24,240 nt of DNA from an uncultured Ruminococcus sp. (GCA_945835085.1 CAMAIG010000002.1:1-24240); one strand, 5' to 3'; numbered from the stretch's first letter, positions 15,162 to 22,380 are shown. The notes: a model not told the origin generated them from the sequence alone. Made by a program: numbers and translations.

Positions 15162-15539
15162 ATGGTTTATCTTAAGGTTGGGGAGCTGGATTTATCAAAA
15201 TATTGCTCCGAGGGCAATTTGTCCATTGACAGGGAGGCGGTATTTGACAGCGAGAGCGACTTTTCCAACGTTTACGGACAGACCGAAAAAAAGCTCATTG
15301 GGCACTCGGTTAAGATCGGGCTTAATTTTGTAGGCATGGAAAGTGCCGATGCGGCGGCTTTGGAAAAGGCGGTTGCCGACAGTGCAATAGCGGTTGAATA
15401 TGAAGCTCCGAACAGGGGGAGCGGTACTTTTTATTGTCCGTCTCTTAAATTTACGCTGGAAGATGATGTTGCAGGAAAGACATACTACAGCGGCAGCTTG
15501 TCGCTTGCTTGTGATGTTATGCCCTGCGAAGGTCTTTAG
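15162..15539 (+). CDS. Small distal tail protein (putative)
   Basis: A 125-residue beta-rich protein between the tape measure and hub genes. It starts at ATG 15162 after AAGGAGGGATATT. The start (MVYLKVGELDLSKYCSEGN) and strands such as LIGHSVKIGLNFVGM suggest the N-terminal ring domain of a distal tail protein, but at about half the usual length it would lack the second domain. It overlaps the following gene by about 26 bases. Function rests mainly on position. Confidence 0.5.
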   Translation: MVYLKVGELDLSKYCSEGNLSIDREAVFDSESDFSNVYGQTEKKLIGHSVKIGLNFVGMESADAAALEKAVADSAIAVEYEAPNRGSGTFYCPSLKFTLEDDVAGKTYYSGSLSLACDVMPCEGL

Positions 15540-16818
15540 CCCGGAGGAACAGTTCAGAGAATACACTATCATTGTGGGGGGTATCAAGTTCAGCGGCAAG
15601 GAGCTGGCTAATATATCAATAGCAAAAAGCATTGCCGCCCCGGGTCTGCACGGTATTGTTACATCTTGCCTTACCTTTGATGTTATCACGGATGCGGAAT
15701 TTGACGAGGAAACCGAGATTATTACTAAAATCGGGCTTGACTTGCCTACTTTTTACCTTTCGGCGGCTACAAGGCGTGGGAATACTCTGTCTATAACCTC
15801 TTATGACAGGTGCAACGCTCTGGGGCGCACCTTTGACAGCAGCGGTATGATAGACGGTCAATCCTACGGCGGGGCTATGATAATCGCTAAAATTGCAAGT
15901 CAATGTGGGTTTGCAGACTCTTCTCCTTCCAGTGCGGCTGTTGTTTACAAAGAGGATGTGGAGGGCAAGTCTTGCCGCAATATCTTAGAGGAGATAGCTA
16001 AAGCGGATATGGCGATTGCTTTTTGCAGGTCGGACAACTCTATCGGGCTTGCCCCTTCCGAGAGCGACAACGGCGGTATCACGATATATGAGGATAAGTC
16101 GGAGGGGCTGGAGGTATCGGGTAAGAGGACTATCGGGCTTTTACAGATCGAGAACGACAAGACCTCGGAGGTGTTTTCGCTGGGTAACGGAGACCCCATG
16201 CGGGCTTTCTGTATGTCGGGCATTTTTATGACGCAGGATATTTGCAATGAGATAGCACGGCGTTTTCTTGACAAGGGCGGGACTATCGGTTATACTGCAT
16301 GGAGCTGCAGCAAGGCTGAGATCGACAGCAATGTTGATGTGGGCGGCGGGGTATATTATGGCAATAATCATTACAGGGTGCTTGATATTCGGATATCCTG
16401 CGGGGCTTATGCTATTTATGCGGCGCTTTCCGCTCCGAATTATGAGATGTCTTTGTCCGATTACACGGACAAAATTACACGTAAGGTCAATAACAAGATC
16501 GAGGTCGGGAAAAAGTACGGCTGCACTCGGATAAACAAAAACAAGGGGTATACTCTTGTTGACAACGATGCCGAACAAAAAGAATACAGCTTGATATCTT
16601 TGGGTGACGGGCTGTTTCAGAACGGCAAGACGGGGGATATTGAGTGCAAGCTTGACTGCATCGGGACGGACACTTCACAGCCGTGCAAGACGGTTTACGA
16701 TTACGGTAAATACACCGTTACCGTGGGGTGGACTGAGAATGAAAAGGGTATCAGGACTGACCCGTGGTTTAGGCGTGATTACAAGAAAGTGGGTGATGAT
16801 AATGGGGCTGATACATGA
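15514..16818 (+). CDS. Tail hub/baseplate protein (putative)
   Basis: About 434 residues from ATG 15514 (GTG 15511 is an equal alternative). The open frame extends upstream but only inside the previous gene. Hub-like features include an N-terminal beta region, ATRRGNTLSITSYDRCNALG near 90, a KSCRNILEEIAKADMAIAF segment near 155 that resembles the 'tcR-iLe-iA-a' helix of gp27/YqbQ-type hub proteins, and a later repeated strand region. A Cys-containing C-terminal domain follows. No peptidase motif is visible. It should join the tube to the receptor-binding proteins. Confidence 0.65.
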   Translation: MLCPAKVFSPEEQFREYTIIVGGIKFSGKELANISIAKSIAAPGLHGIVTSCLTFDVITDAEFDEETEIITKIGLDLPTFYLSAATRRGNTLSITSYDRCNALGRTFDSSGMIDGQSYGGAMIIAKIASQCGFADSSPSSAAVVYKEDVEGKSCRNILEEIAKADMAIAFCRSDNSIGLAPSESDNGGITIYEDKSEGLEVSGKRTIGLLQIENDKTSEVFSLGNGDPMRAFCMSGIFMTQDICNEIARRFLDKGGTIGYTAWSCSKAEIDSNVDVGGGVYYGNNHYRVLDIRISCGAYAIYAALSAPNYEMSLSDYTDKITRKVNNKIEVGKKYGCTRINKNKGYTLVDNDAEQKEYSLISLGDGLFQNGKTGDIECKLDCIGTDTSQPCKTVYDYGKYTVTVGWTENEKGIRTDPWFRRDYKKVGDDNGADT

Positions 16819-17557
16819 TGCGCTTTCGGGGCGGGGCGGGGGCATTACCAAAACTAAAGATATCACCGAAAACGGCACATACAAAGCCGTGAAGGATGAC
16901 TGTGACGGGTACAGTGAGGTTTATGTTGATGTTAAGCCTAAAATATGTGATGATACCACAATCACGGAAAACGGTATTTATTTCGTTCCCGAGGGATTTG
17001 ACGGGTTCGGGGATATTACGGTGGATGTTCAGAGTGTGGGGCTTGATGATATCGTTAAGCTGCCGACTTATGCTAACTTTAAGTTTGGCAATTTCGAATA
17101 TCTTTTTAAGGTCGGGTCTGCTATAGGCAAAAAGCGGCAATTCCTTTATGCAACATATAATAATGCGGCAGTTATGGAAAGCTACAGTATCTATGACATC
17201 ACTTATATCGTGATTTGCGAAAAAAGTGTTCCCGTTCTGGCTTATGAGCACATGGAATGGAATAAAAAAGATGAGTCGTATGACTGGAATGGGAATTTAA
17301 CCTCTACAAACATTTACAGCGGGGAGACAATAGCCAAAAATAAGCTTGACAGATACGAATGGCAATTGACTTTTGAACGCAAAAGAACTGTACAATACGC
17401 AGACGGCAGAAATCCCGATGTATATACTGTAAATGCAAGTTATTCGGCTGATACTAACCCTTTTCGATATTACAAAACTTTTTTTACATCTCTTACAGAA
17501 GCATCATTAAAAGACTTTGGTCAAAGGCTTTATATCGCATTAAATGCATTATCTTAA
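16802..17557 (+). CDS. Tail fibre-like protein with ENGTY repeats and a distinct C-terminal module
   Basis: About 251 residues from ATG 16802 (ATG 16796 possible), overlapping the hub gene end. After a short leader (GLIHDALSGRGGG) come two repeats of about 37 residues, each starting ITENG(T/I)Y and ending DGY/DGF...VYVDV/ITVDV. This repeat type is common in phage tail and surface proteins. The remaining 170 residues are rich in Tyr, Asn and Lys and more AT-rich in DNA than the flanks, as expected for an exchanged specificity module. Possible receptor-binding or minor tail protein; the receptor is unknown. Confidence 0.6.
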   Translation: MGLIHDALSGRGGGITKTKDITENGTYKAVKDDCDGYSEVYVDVKPKICDDTTITENGIYFVPEGFDGFGDITVDVQSVGLDDIVKLPTYANFKFGNFEYLFKVGSAIGKKRQFLYATYNNAAVMESYSIYDITYIVICEKSVPVLAYEHMEWNKKDESYDWNGNLTSTNIYSGETIAKNKLDRYEWQLTFERKRTVQYADGRNPDVYTVNASYSADTNPFRYYKTFFTSLTEASLKDFGQRLYIALNALS

Positions 17558-17570
17558 GGAGGATATAATC

Positions 17571-18911
17571 ATGGTAAAAACAGTGGAAACAGGTAAAAAT
17601 GTATGTACGGTCGTTCTTAATGGGGAAGAATGTGCTGTATCGTTTGCGGATGATTATCTTTATTACAGTATTTCTAATTTTTCGGATGATACTGTATACG
17701 CATCGTTTGACAGCAATGTTACGGCTGATGCCGATGGTGTTGTGTCTATCCCTTCGGGAGCGGTAAAGCAGCTTGCTGTATGCGTTAATGCTCCGATACA
17801 GCCTATGCAGGCCGTTAAGTCGGTTAACAGCATCTTTATTGTCGGTAATGGTAAGGTTATGGTTGAGGCAGACAGGAGACCTTTTTTTAACGCTTCTTTT
17901 AAGGCGGCGGGGAAGGGAGGTGAAAGCATTAATGTGTCGGGTGAGGGCAACCCTGTTACCCTTGAGGGGCTTCAGGGGGGCGTGCCGTTTGCGGATATCA
18001 CTGTGAGCGGGAAAAATTTGCTGACATATCCGTATGTTGACAATAGCAAAACAATGAACGGTATAACATATACCGTAAATTCTGACGGCAGTGTAATAGC
18101 AAACGGCACGGCTACATCTGCCAGCGTGTTTTATTTTAATGGCGCTGATTTGTTGCCAAATTGTGATTATGTATTATCGGGATGCCCAGAAGGCGGCGGA
18201 TCAAGTAAATATCGAATACAGTTTTCAAATAATTCGTGGTCAATAATTTTTGCTGATTATGGAGATGGCACTAAGGTTAGAGTTGACAAAAAAACTACAT
18301 TACAGATAATGAGGATTGTTATCGAAAAAGATACAGTTTGCGATAACATTGTTTTCCGTCCCCAGCTCGAACTCGGCTCCGCCCCTACCGAATATGAGCA
18401 GCCCATCACAGGCAGGGAGCTTACTCTTAATGCAAACGGGATAGATTACACCATAACGCCCGACAGTAATCCTTACACTATCCCCAACGATATCAGGCAG
18501 CAGGATGGACTAAATAATATCAGCGTTTCTGCGGGTGAGCTGAGTGTTGCTGGTGTGCGTAAAAATGCGGCAATCAAGCGGATTTGGGACGATATGGGCA
18601 TGGATTTGCTGTTTGACGGTCTGGCACGCAGCGACAGTCCTGCTGTGGGGCTTGATTTTTCGGGGTACAGCAAATTTGTTGTGAGCAATTATTACTATGT
18701 TAATAAGATCGATTACTCGGGTACGGTTTTGATAGAGATAGACAGGCTTGAGACACTTATCAATGATGCGGGAGCTTTGGATATACCGATATCCACACAG
18801 TATTCTGTGCTTAACTATTTTTCGGGGTCGATATCGGATGCAAGCTTTTATGCTGTGCAGAGTGCTGATGCCTCCGCACTATACGCTACCAGGATATACG
18901 GCATACGCTAA
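17571..18911 (+). CDS. Minor tail/receptor-binding protein with a carbohydrate-binding-like insert
   Basis: A 446-residue protein. ATG 17571 is set by a perfect AAGGAGGATATAATC. The N-terminal region (1-145) is beta-rich. Residues about 145-285 resemble a jelly-roll, carbohydrate-binding-type module frequent in phage minor structural proteins: it begins SGKNLLTYPY, contains NGITYTVNSDGSVIANGTA and YVLSGCPEGG, and ends DNIVFRPQLELGSAPTEYEQ. The C-terminal third (ISVSAGELSV onward) is distinct. The DNA of the module is more AT-rich than the flanks. It likely contacts the host surface. Confidence 0.65.
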   Translation: MVKTVETGKNVCTVVLNGEECAVSFADDYLYYSISNFSDDTVYASFDSNVTADADGVVSIPSGAVKQLAVCVNAPIQPMQAVKSVNSIFIVGNGKVMVEADRRPFFNASFKAAGKGGESINVSGEGNPVTLEGLQGGVPFADITVSGKNLLTYPYVDNSKTMNGITYTVNSDGSVIANGTATSASVFYFNGADLLPNCDYVLSGCPEGGGSSKYRIQFSNNSWSIIFADYGDGTKVRVDKKTTLQIMRIVIEKDTVCDNIVFRPQLELGSAPTEYEQPITGRELTLNANGIDYTITPDSNPYTIPNDIRQQDGLNNISVSAGELSVAGVRKNAAIKRIWDDMGMDLLFDGLARSDSPAVGLDFSGYSKFVVSNYYYVNKIDYSGTVLIEIDRLETLINDAGALDIPISTQYSVLNYFSGSISDASFYAVQSADASALYATRIYGIR

Positions 18912-18923
18912 GGAGGGATTTTT

Positions 18924-19307
18924 ATGCAGATCGTAATTAATTCGGAGGGCGTAATCACTGCATATGCAAAGGTAGGCAAGCTCAACGGCGGCGTTGACTA
19001 TGTCGGGGAGCTTCCTGCGGATATGCTGCCCGACAAATATAAGTGGCTTAAAGTCGTTCCCGTTGTTAACGAAGACGGGGAAGTCGTTCCCCCGTCATCC
19101 TCTATCATCATCAGGAGCGTGGAGCAGGAAAACGGCGAGGACGACATTATCGAACGTGAAACAATCGATGTCGAATATGGAGAAATAGTGCCAAATCCCG
19201 ACTACAGCCCCGCTGCAGCTGCGCCGATCGTGACGAGTGAGGAGCGGCTTTCCGCAATGGAAGATGCCGTTGCTGAAATTATCGAAATAATGATGGGAGG
19301 TGAGTAA
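18924..19307 (+). CDS. Small tail-associated protein, XkdW-like position
   Basis: A 127-residue acidic protein with a strong ribosome-binding site (AAGGAGGG) before ATG 18924. It has an N-terminal strand pair (QIVINSEGVITAYAKVG), a central NEDGEV loop, and a C-terminal helix (RLSAMEDAVAEIIEIMMGG). Proteins of this shape sit between receptor-binding and holin genes in many Gram-positive siphophages and include a coiled coil, but no specific activity is established here. Confidence 0.5.
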   Translation: MQIVINSEGVITAYAKVGKLNGGVDYVGELPADMLPDKYKWLKVVPVVNEDGEVVPPSSSIIIRSVEQENGEDDIIERETIDVEYGEIVPNPDYSPAAAAPIVTSEERLSAMEDAVAEIIEIMMGGE

Positions 19308-19308
19308 A

Positions 19309-19437
19309 ATGGCTGAGTTTTACGCATACCGCATTTTATGCGGAAAAACTACATACGCAAAGGTCCCCGCTAAGCTCAAGCCCGCTGTAAAGGTTGTTCT
19401 TACAGACATGGGGTATGAAGAGCTTTGTGAGGAGTAA
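19309..19437 (+). CDS. CD1375-family small phage protein
   Basis: A 42-residue protein with the pattern of the CD1375 family: an aromatic strand (FYAYRILCGK), then YAKVPAKLKPAVKVVLTDMG and a short acidic tail. ATG 19309 is two bases after the previous stop and has a strong GGAGGTGA site. Proteins of this family lie just before the lysis cassette in many Clostridia phages and have unknown function. A 6-bp hairpin CCGCAT/ATGCGG at 19329-19343 lies inside the gene. Confidence 0.78.
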   Translation: MAEFYAYRILCGKTTYAKVPAKLKPAVKVVLTDMGYEELCEE

Positions 19438-19454
19438 TCAAGGAGGATGTATCA

Positions 19455-19862
19455 ATGGACAGGCTTAAAATCTTTTTGGGCAGCATTATCACGGCATTAA
19501 GCGGATTTTTCGGGGGGCTTGACGGGATAATGTATGCACTGCTGCTGTGCATTACAGTCGACTACATCACGGGTGTAGCTGTGGCAATCAAGCGACATGA
19601 GCTGTCCTCCGAAATTGGCTTTTGGGGGCTTGTACGCAAGTGCTGCATCCTGCTGTTGGTGGGGGTGGGGCATTACATTGACGCCTACATAATCGGCAGC
19701 GGCGAGGTGTTTAGGGTGGCTGTGGCTCTCTATTACACGGGTAATGAGGGTGTGAGCCTCCTTGAAAACTGCGGCAATTTGGGGCTGCCTTTGCCGCCTA
19801 AGCTTATAGCGGTTATGAGGCAAATCAAGGGTAAAGGAGAGGATATTGATGGCAAAGACTAA
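19455..19862 (+). CDS. Phage holin, toxin secretion/lysis holin family
   Basis: A 135-residue membrane protein that should form the pore releasing the endolysin. It starts at ATG 19455 after AAGGAGGATG. Hydrophobic segments lie at about 9-45 (two passes, with GGLDGIMYALLLCITVDYITGVAVAI) and 65-80 (CCILLLVGVGHYIDAYI). The conserved DYITGVAVAIKRHELSSEIGF segment and the NEGVSLLENCGNLGLPLP region near 98-112 are hallmarks of the phi-LC3/Holin_4_1 type family. It overlaps the endolysin start by 14 bases. Confidence 0.93.
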   Translation: MDRLKIFLGSIITALSGFFGGLDGIMYALLLCITVDYITGVAVAIKRHELSSEIGFWGLVRKCCILLLVGVGHYIDAYIIGSGEVFRVAVALYYTGNEGVSLLENCGNLGLPLPPKLIAVMRQIKGKGEDIDGKD

Positions 19863-20544
19863 CACGGGGCTTGTAGAGTACGCTAAAGCACAGCTGGGAT
19901 TGCCGTATTGGTACGGCACGTTTGGAAACATAGGCACTGAGGCTCTTTACAAGAGCAAGAAAAAGCAGTATCCTAAGTACTACAATTGGGAGGGTACTGC
20001 CTATGATAATTTTGCATCTCAATACGGCAAGAGGGTGCATGACTGCGTTGGCTTGATTAAGGGCTATCTGTGGAGCGACAGCCCTACAGCAGTGCCAAAA
20101 TACAACGCTGCACAGGATGTATCTGCAAACGGTATGCGATCCAAATGCAAGGAGAGCGGCGTTATCAGCACTATGCCCGATATCCCCGGGGTGCTTGTTT
20201 TTATGGTGGGTCATGTGGGCGTTTACATCGGCGGCGGCTATGTCATTGAGGCACGGGGACATGAGTATGGTGTTGTAAAAACGGCTCTTAAATCCCGTCC
20301 GTGGCGGTGGTGGGGTAAGTGCCCTTACCTTGATTACGCCGATAGTGGTGCAACTGAGATCAAGCTAAAAGTTAAGAGCGGCTCATGGTATGTACGCAAT
20401 GCTCCTAACGTTGAGGGCAAGGTAATCAACGTTGTGGGCGGTGATACATATCTTTACGCCGATAGGGTTGACCCTGTCAGCGGGTGGTATCATGTGCCGA
20501 GCCTTGCGGGGTGGATATCCTGCAAGGCGGTTGACAGGGTATAA
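19849..20544 (+). CDS. Endolysin: NlpC/P60-type (C40) amidase/endopeptidase with SH3-like C-terminal domain
   Basis: A 231-residue cell-wall hydrolase. The catalytic cysteine is in HDCVGLI (Cys66) and the histidine in GHVGVYIGGG (His122), with a likely third residue in VIEARGH (Glu134). These are in the order of a C40 peptidase, cutting peptidoglycan stem peptides. Residues about 170-231 (KVKSGSWYVRNAP, WYHVPSLAGWISCKAV) form an SH3-type wall-binding domain. No signal peptide is visible, so export is through the holin. ATG 19849 follows AAAGGAGAGG. A strong terminator lies just after the stop. Confidence 0.92.
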   Translation: MAKTNTGLVEYAKAQLGLPYWYGTFGNIGTEALYKSKKKQYPKYYNWEGTAYDNFASQYGKRVHDCVGLIKGYLWSDSPTAVPKYNAAQDVSANGMRSKCKESGVISTMPDIPGVLVFMVGHVGVYIGGGYVIEARGHEYGVVKTALKSRPWRWWGKCPYLDYADSGATEIKLKVKSGSWYVRNAPNVEGKVINVVGGDTYLYADRVDPVSGWYHVPSLAGWISCKAVDRV

Positions 20545-20550
20545 AAATAA

Positions 20551-20581
20551 GGCTGTCGCAGAGATGCGGCAGCCTGTTTTT
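20551..20581. terminator. Bidirectional terminator between endolysin and the leftward HTH gene
   Basis: A 10-bp stem (GGCTGTCGCA/TGCGGCAGCC, one G-U, loop GAGA) at 20551-20574. On the + strand it is followed by TGTTTTTTATT; on the - strand by TTATTTTTAT. It ends the late operon from the left and the leftward operon from the right, so the two convergent units share it. Confidence 0.92.
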
Positions 20582-20583
20582 TA

Positions 20584-20922
20584 TTATATATCATCATCCC
20601 TTTCGCAGAATATGCTTATGCAAGCATATCCGATCAATTGCAAAGTGTATGACGGCGGTGTGCGCTTACCTCCCGCCCAATGCGCAGCGGTCTGTTTGGG
20701 GATATCAAACATCTTTGCGAAAGCGTATATGCTGAGACCTGTCTCGGCAACTATTGCGTTAAAATCCTCACGGCTTACCGCATGGATAATTCTAAACGCC
20801 TTGACAAGCCCATCGCCCGTGAACGGGCAGTCGGCGGGATAGCCATAGTCTGCAAGATGTTCTTCTGCCGTTGCGTAGGTCTTTGCATCGGCGATCATTG
20901 AAAGGTAGTTTTTGTAGGTCAT
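20584..20922 (-). CDS. Helix-turn-helix protein, last gene of the leftward operon
   Basis: A 112-residue protein with an N-terminal region (YLSMIADAKTYATAEEHLAD, YGYPADCPFTGD) of unknown role and a C-terminal HTH (DFNAIVAETGLSIYAFAKMF, then IPKQTAAHWAGGKRTPPSY). I have the impression that small HTH proteins of this build recur in Clostridia phages and mobile elements. ATG 20922 is preceded by AAAAGGAGGATAAATTA. Its place at the end of an operon of small orphan proteins resembles aca-type autoregulators. The direct repeats at the operon promoter are plausible targets. Confidence 0.75.
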   Translation of the reverse strand: MTYKNYLSMIADAKTYATAEEHLADYGYPADCPFTGDGLVKAFRIIHAVSREDFNAIVAETGLSIYAFAKMFDIPKQTAAHWAGGKRTPPSYTLQLIGYACISIFCERDDDI

Positions 20923-20948
20923 TAATTTATCCTCCTTTTAATTGTTAG

Positions 20949-20967
20949 ACGGTGCTGTCACCACCGC
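20949..20967 (-). ncRNA. Intergenic hairpin 1 of the leftward operon
   Basis: Stem GCGGTG/CACCGT with loop GTGACAG (read on the - strand), in the 54-base gap before the HTH gene. It is followed by TAACAA and then the ribosome-binding site. The loop and inner stem match hairpins 2 and 3. No T-tract follows, so it is not a terminator. Confidence 0.65.
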
Positions 20968-20976
20968 ATATTTATA

Positions 20977-21396
20977 TTAAAAATTAGAATAAAGATTAAG
21001 AGGAAAACCATCATAATCTTGTCTAAGCATTACAGTATCAAACAAACCATCTTTACCATCAACATGACAAGTTTTAGAAAGCTTAACATGAGTTTTTAAG
21101 ATACCATCTTTTGCTTGATCGAAAGTAATAATATCGGGAGATAGATATTTCTTTTCACACCAATATTCGAAGGTATATCGAACAAAGCTATCAAAATAAT
21201 CGGGATGCTGCTTAGGATTAACAGTAAAAAGATCAACAGAGATTTCACGATATTTAGAATTGGCACTTAAATCGGGACCATCTGTCTTAACCTTCAAAGC
21301 CCTTAAATAATCATAAACATCAGCTATAGGCATTGAAAGCATTTCGCTTTCGGAAATGACATCAATTTCATTTCCATGAAGAGTGTACATTTTCAT
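20977..21396 (-). CDS. Orphan small protein, third gene of the leftward operon
   Basis: A 139-residue protein from ATG 21396, chosen because AAAGGATGA lies about 8 bases upstream; ATG 21405 would overlap that site. Mixed composition, rich in Asp, Lys and Tyr, with a possible helix near 15-35 (SEMLSMPIADVYDYLRALKV) and strands later. No family is recognised. The DNA is visibly more AT-rich than the structural genes, suggesting separate acquisition. It is flanked on both sides by near-identical hairpins. An anti-defence or host-modifying role is inferred only from context. Confidence 0.6.
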   Translation of the reverse strand: MKMYTLHGNEIDVISESEMLSMPIADVYDYLRALKVKTDGPDLSANSKYREISVDLFTVNPKQHPDYFDSFVRYTFEYWCEKKYLSPDIITFDQAKDGILKTHVKLSKTCHVDGKDGLFDTVMLRQDYDGFPLNLYSNF

Positions 21397-21424
21397 TAAA
21401 ATCATCCTTTCGTTTTTTTGTTGT

Positions 21425-21449
21425 TAGGCAGTGCTGTCACCACCGCCTA
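21425..21449 (-). ncRNA. Intergenic hairpin 2 of the leftward operon
   Basis: On the - strand, TAGGCGGTG/CACTGCCTA with one G-U pair and loop GTGACAG. The stop codon of the upstream gene (21449-21447) is the first part of the stem. A run of A and a ribosome-binding site for the next gene follow. The outer stem differs from the other copies but remains paired. Confidence 0.7.
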
Positions 21450-21731
21450 TTCTGTTACCTTTAGGATTTTTACGATAAATTCATCCTCCTCCCAATTGAA
21501 AGTTAACTCGATTGTTTTAATAGGCTTATCAGCACCTTCGGTATAATACTTAACAGTGATGATATACCATACATCATCACGTCCCTTGTCAGACTCGAAG
21601 TAATCTTCAAGCCAACTTACGATGCCTTCCATGTTTTCGGTTGTGTCTATAAGCTGCTCGCTCTCAGTCCATGTCGCATCGTAACCGGATCCGATATCAT
21701 ACTTACTGATATCAATGATTTCTTTAAACAT
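21447..21731 (-). CDS. Orphan acidic small protein, second gene of the leftward operon
   Basis: A 94-residue strongly acidic protein (ESEQLIDTTENMEGIVSWLE, EDYFESDKGRDD) with beta strands in the second half (VWYIITVKYYTEG, IKTIELTFNWEEDEF). ATG 21731 follows GAAAGGAAAG. Small acidic proteins near phage anti-defence loci sometimes mimic nucleic acid; that is an analogy, not evidence of function. Its stop codon lies inside hairpin 2. Confidence 0.6.
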   Translation of the reverse strand: MFKEIIDISKYDIGSGYDATWTESEQLIDTTENMEGIVSWLEDYFESDKGRDDVWYIITVKYYTEGADKPIKTIELTFNWEEDEFIVKILKVTE

Positions 21732-21782
21732 AAATTACTTTCCTTTCTTGCGGTTTAGGTGGGTTATTATTTGTTATGTTGT

Positions 21783-21807
21783 AAAGCGGTGCTGTCACCA
21801 CCGCCTT
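21783..21807 (-). ncRNA. Intergenic hairpin 3 of the leftward operon
   Basis: On the - strand, AAGGCGGTG/CACCGCTTT (one G-U) with loop GTGACAG, just after the first gene of the operon. Same loop and inner stem as copies 1 and 2. The outer pairs differ in sequence but stay complementary, so the structure rather than only the sequence is kept. Confidence 0.7.
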
Positions 21808-21812
21808 TTAGA

Positions 21813-22016
21813 TTACTTAGCCAATACTATTTCGCTGTAAATCTTTCTGAGAGTGCCATTCTGATTCCATCTGTGACCGACCTGTTCGAAGCCTTCATTT
21901 GTAATCTTGTAAACGTAAGCACCATTCCATGAGCCTCTGTGCGCTACAGAAACTTCAATCTCTTCTCCTTTCTTAAGATGATTAGAGATCTTACCCATCA
22001 TTGCTTCTCTTGTCAT
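21813..22016 (-). CDS. Orphan small basic protein, first gene of the leftward operon
   Basis: A 67-residue protein. ATG 22016 lies 9 bases after AAAGGA; a TTG at 22025 would overlap that site. The sequence shows an N-terminal helix (MTREAMMGKISNHLKKGEEI), then short strands (VSVAHRGSW, AYVYKITNEGFEQV) and a basic tail. No family is recognised. It is first behind a consensus promoter and so should be the most strongly expressed gene of the operon. Confidence 0.6.
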   Translation of the reverse strand: MTREAMMGKISNHLKKGEEIEVSVAHRGSWNGAYVYKITNEGFEQVGHRWNQNGTLRKIYSEIVLAK

Positions 22017-22065
22017 ACCAATCAATCCTTTCTGTGTTCGGGCTTATTACCCTTTCCATGATTAT

Positions 22066-22094
22066 ATTATACCGCATTGGAGACTATATGTCAA
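22066..22094 (-). promoter_or_regulatory. Consensus sigma-A promoter of the leftward operon
   Basis: On the - strand, TTGACA (22094-22089) and TATAAT (22071-22066) are separated by exactly 17 bp. Both hexamers match the consensus perfectly. The start site should be near 22059, about 40 bases before the first gene. Such a strong promoter fits a gene set expressed at once on infection or constitutively in the prophage, subject to repression. Confidence 0.9.
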
Positions 22095-22124
22095 GTGATT
22101 TTTTAAAAATAGTCTGCATTGGAG
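22074..22124. promoter_or_regulatory. Operator-like repeats over the leftward promoter
   Basis: GCATTGGAG occurs at 22074-22082, between the -10 and -35, and again at 22116-22124. The two starts are 42 bp apart, four helical turns. AGACTAT (22081-22087) and ATAGTCT (22109-22115) form an inverted pair that brackets the -35. The layout suits binding by the operon's own HTH protein. Role inferred. Confidence 0.55.
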
Positions 22125-22174
22125 TATATTTGTATACTTGTACAAAAATTATATTTTTTGTTGGTAATATGATA

Positions 22175-22204
22175 CAAAAAATCCTGCCTTTGGTGGGGCA
22201 GGAT
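22175..22204 (-). terminator. Leftward rho-independent terminator
   Basis: A perfect 8-bp stem ATCCTGCC/GGCAGGAT (22181-22204) with an 8-base loop. Reading leftward it is followed by a T-tract (TTTTT). It would stop integrase-side transcription before the moron operon promoter. Confidence 0.85.
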
Positions 22205-22244
22205 AAACGATCATTTAATTTGCGGCAGACTATGATTAAATTTA

Positions 22245-22265
22245 TTTTGCAACTATTTTGCAACC
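22245..22265 (+). repeat. Integrase arm-type sites, left arm (candidate)
   Basis: Two copies of TTTTGCAAC at 22245-22253 and 22256-22264, 11 bp apart and in the same orientation, about 130 bp left of the att core. Identical motifs lie to the right of the core. The paired layout is typical of arm-binding sites for tyrosine integrases. Confidence 0.6.
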
Positions 22266-22330
22266 TATTTTAAAAAAATCAAGAAAAATTAGCGCAAAAA
22301 ACAAAAATATTAAGATCTACAAATATAAAT

Positions 22331-22377
22331 AAAAACCGTCTCAAACAACGCACTATAGCGGTTTGATACGGTTTTTT
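22331..22377. terminator. Bidirectional hairpin terminator beside the att core
   Basis: AAAAACCGT pairs with ACGGTTTTT, with an inner stem TCAAAC/GTTTGA, giving a long hairpin with T-tracts on both strands. It lies four bases from the CCA end of the tRNA fragment. It can end transcription of the tRNA restored by integration. Confidence 0.75.
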
Positions 22378-22380
22378 ATA

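Noticed and set aside
16802..18911. Diversity-generating retroelement acting on the receptor-binding genes
   Set aside because: No reverse transcriptase and no template/variable repeat pair are present in the window.
22130..22145. TTGTATACTTGTACAA as a repressor operator
   Set aside because: Only the outer five bases of each half are symmetric; four central positions break the dyad.
22001..22273. Hydrophobic 90-codon frame on the + strand
   Set aside because: It runs through the leftward promoter, operator repeats and terminator, and its composition reflects AT-rich non-coding DNA.
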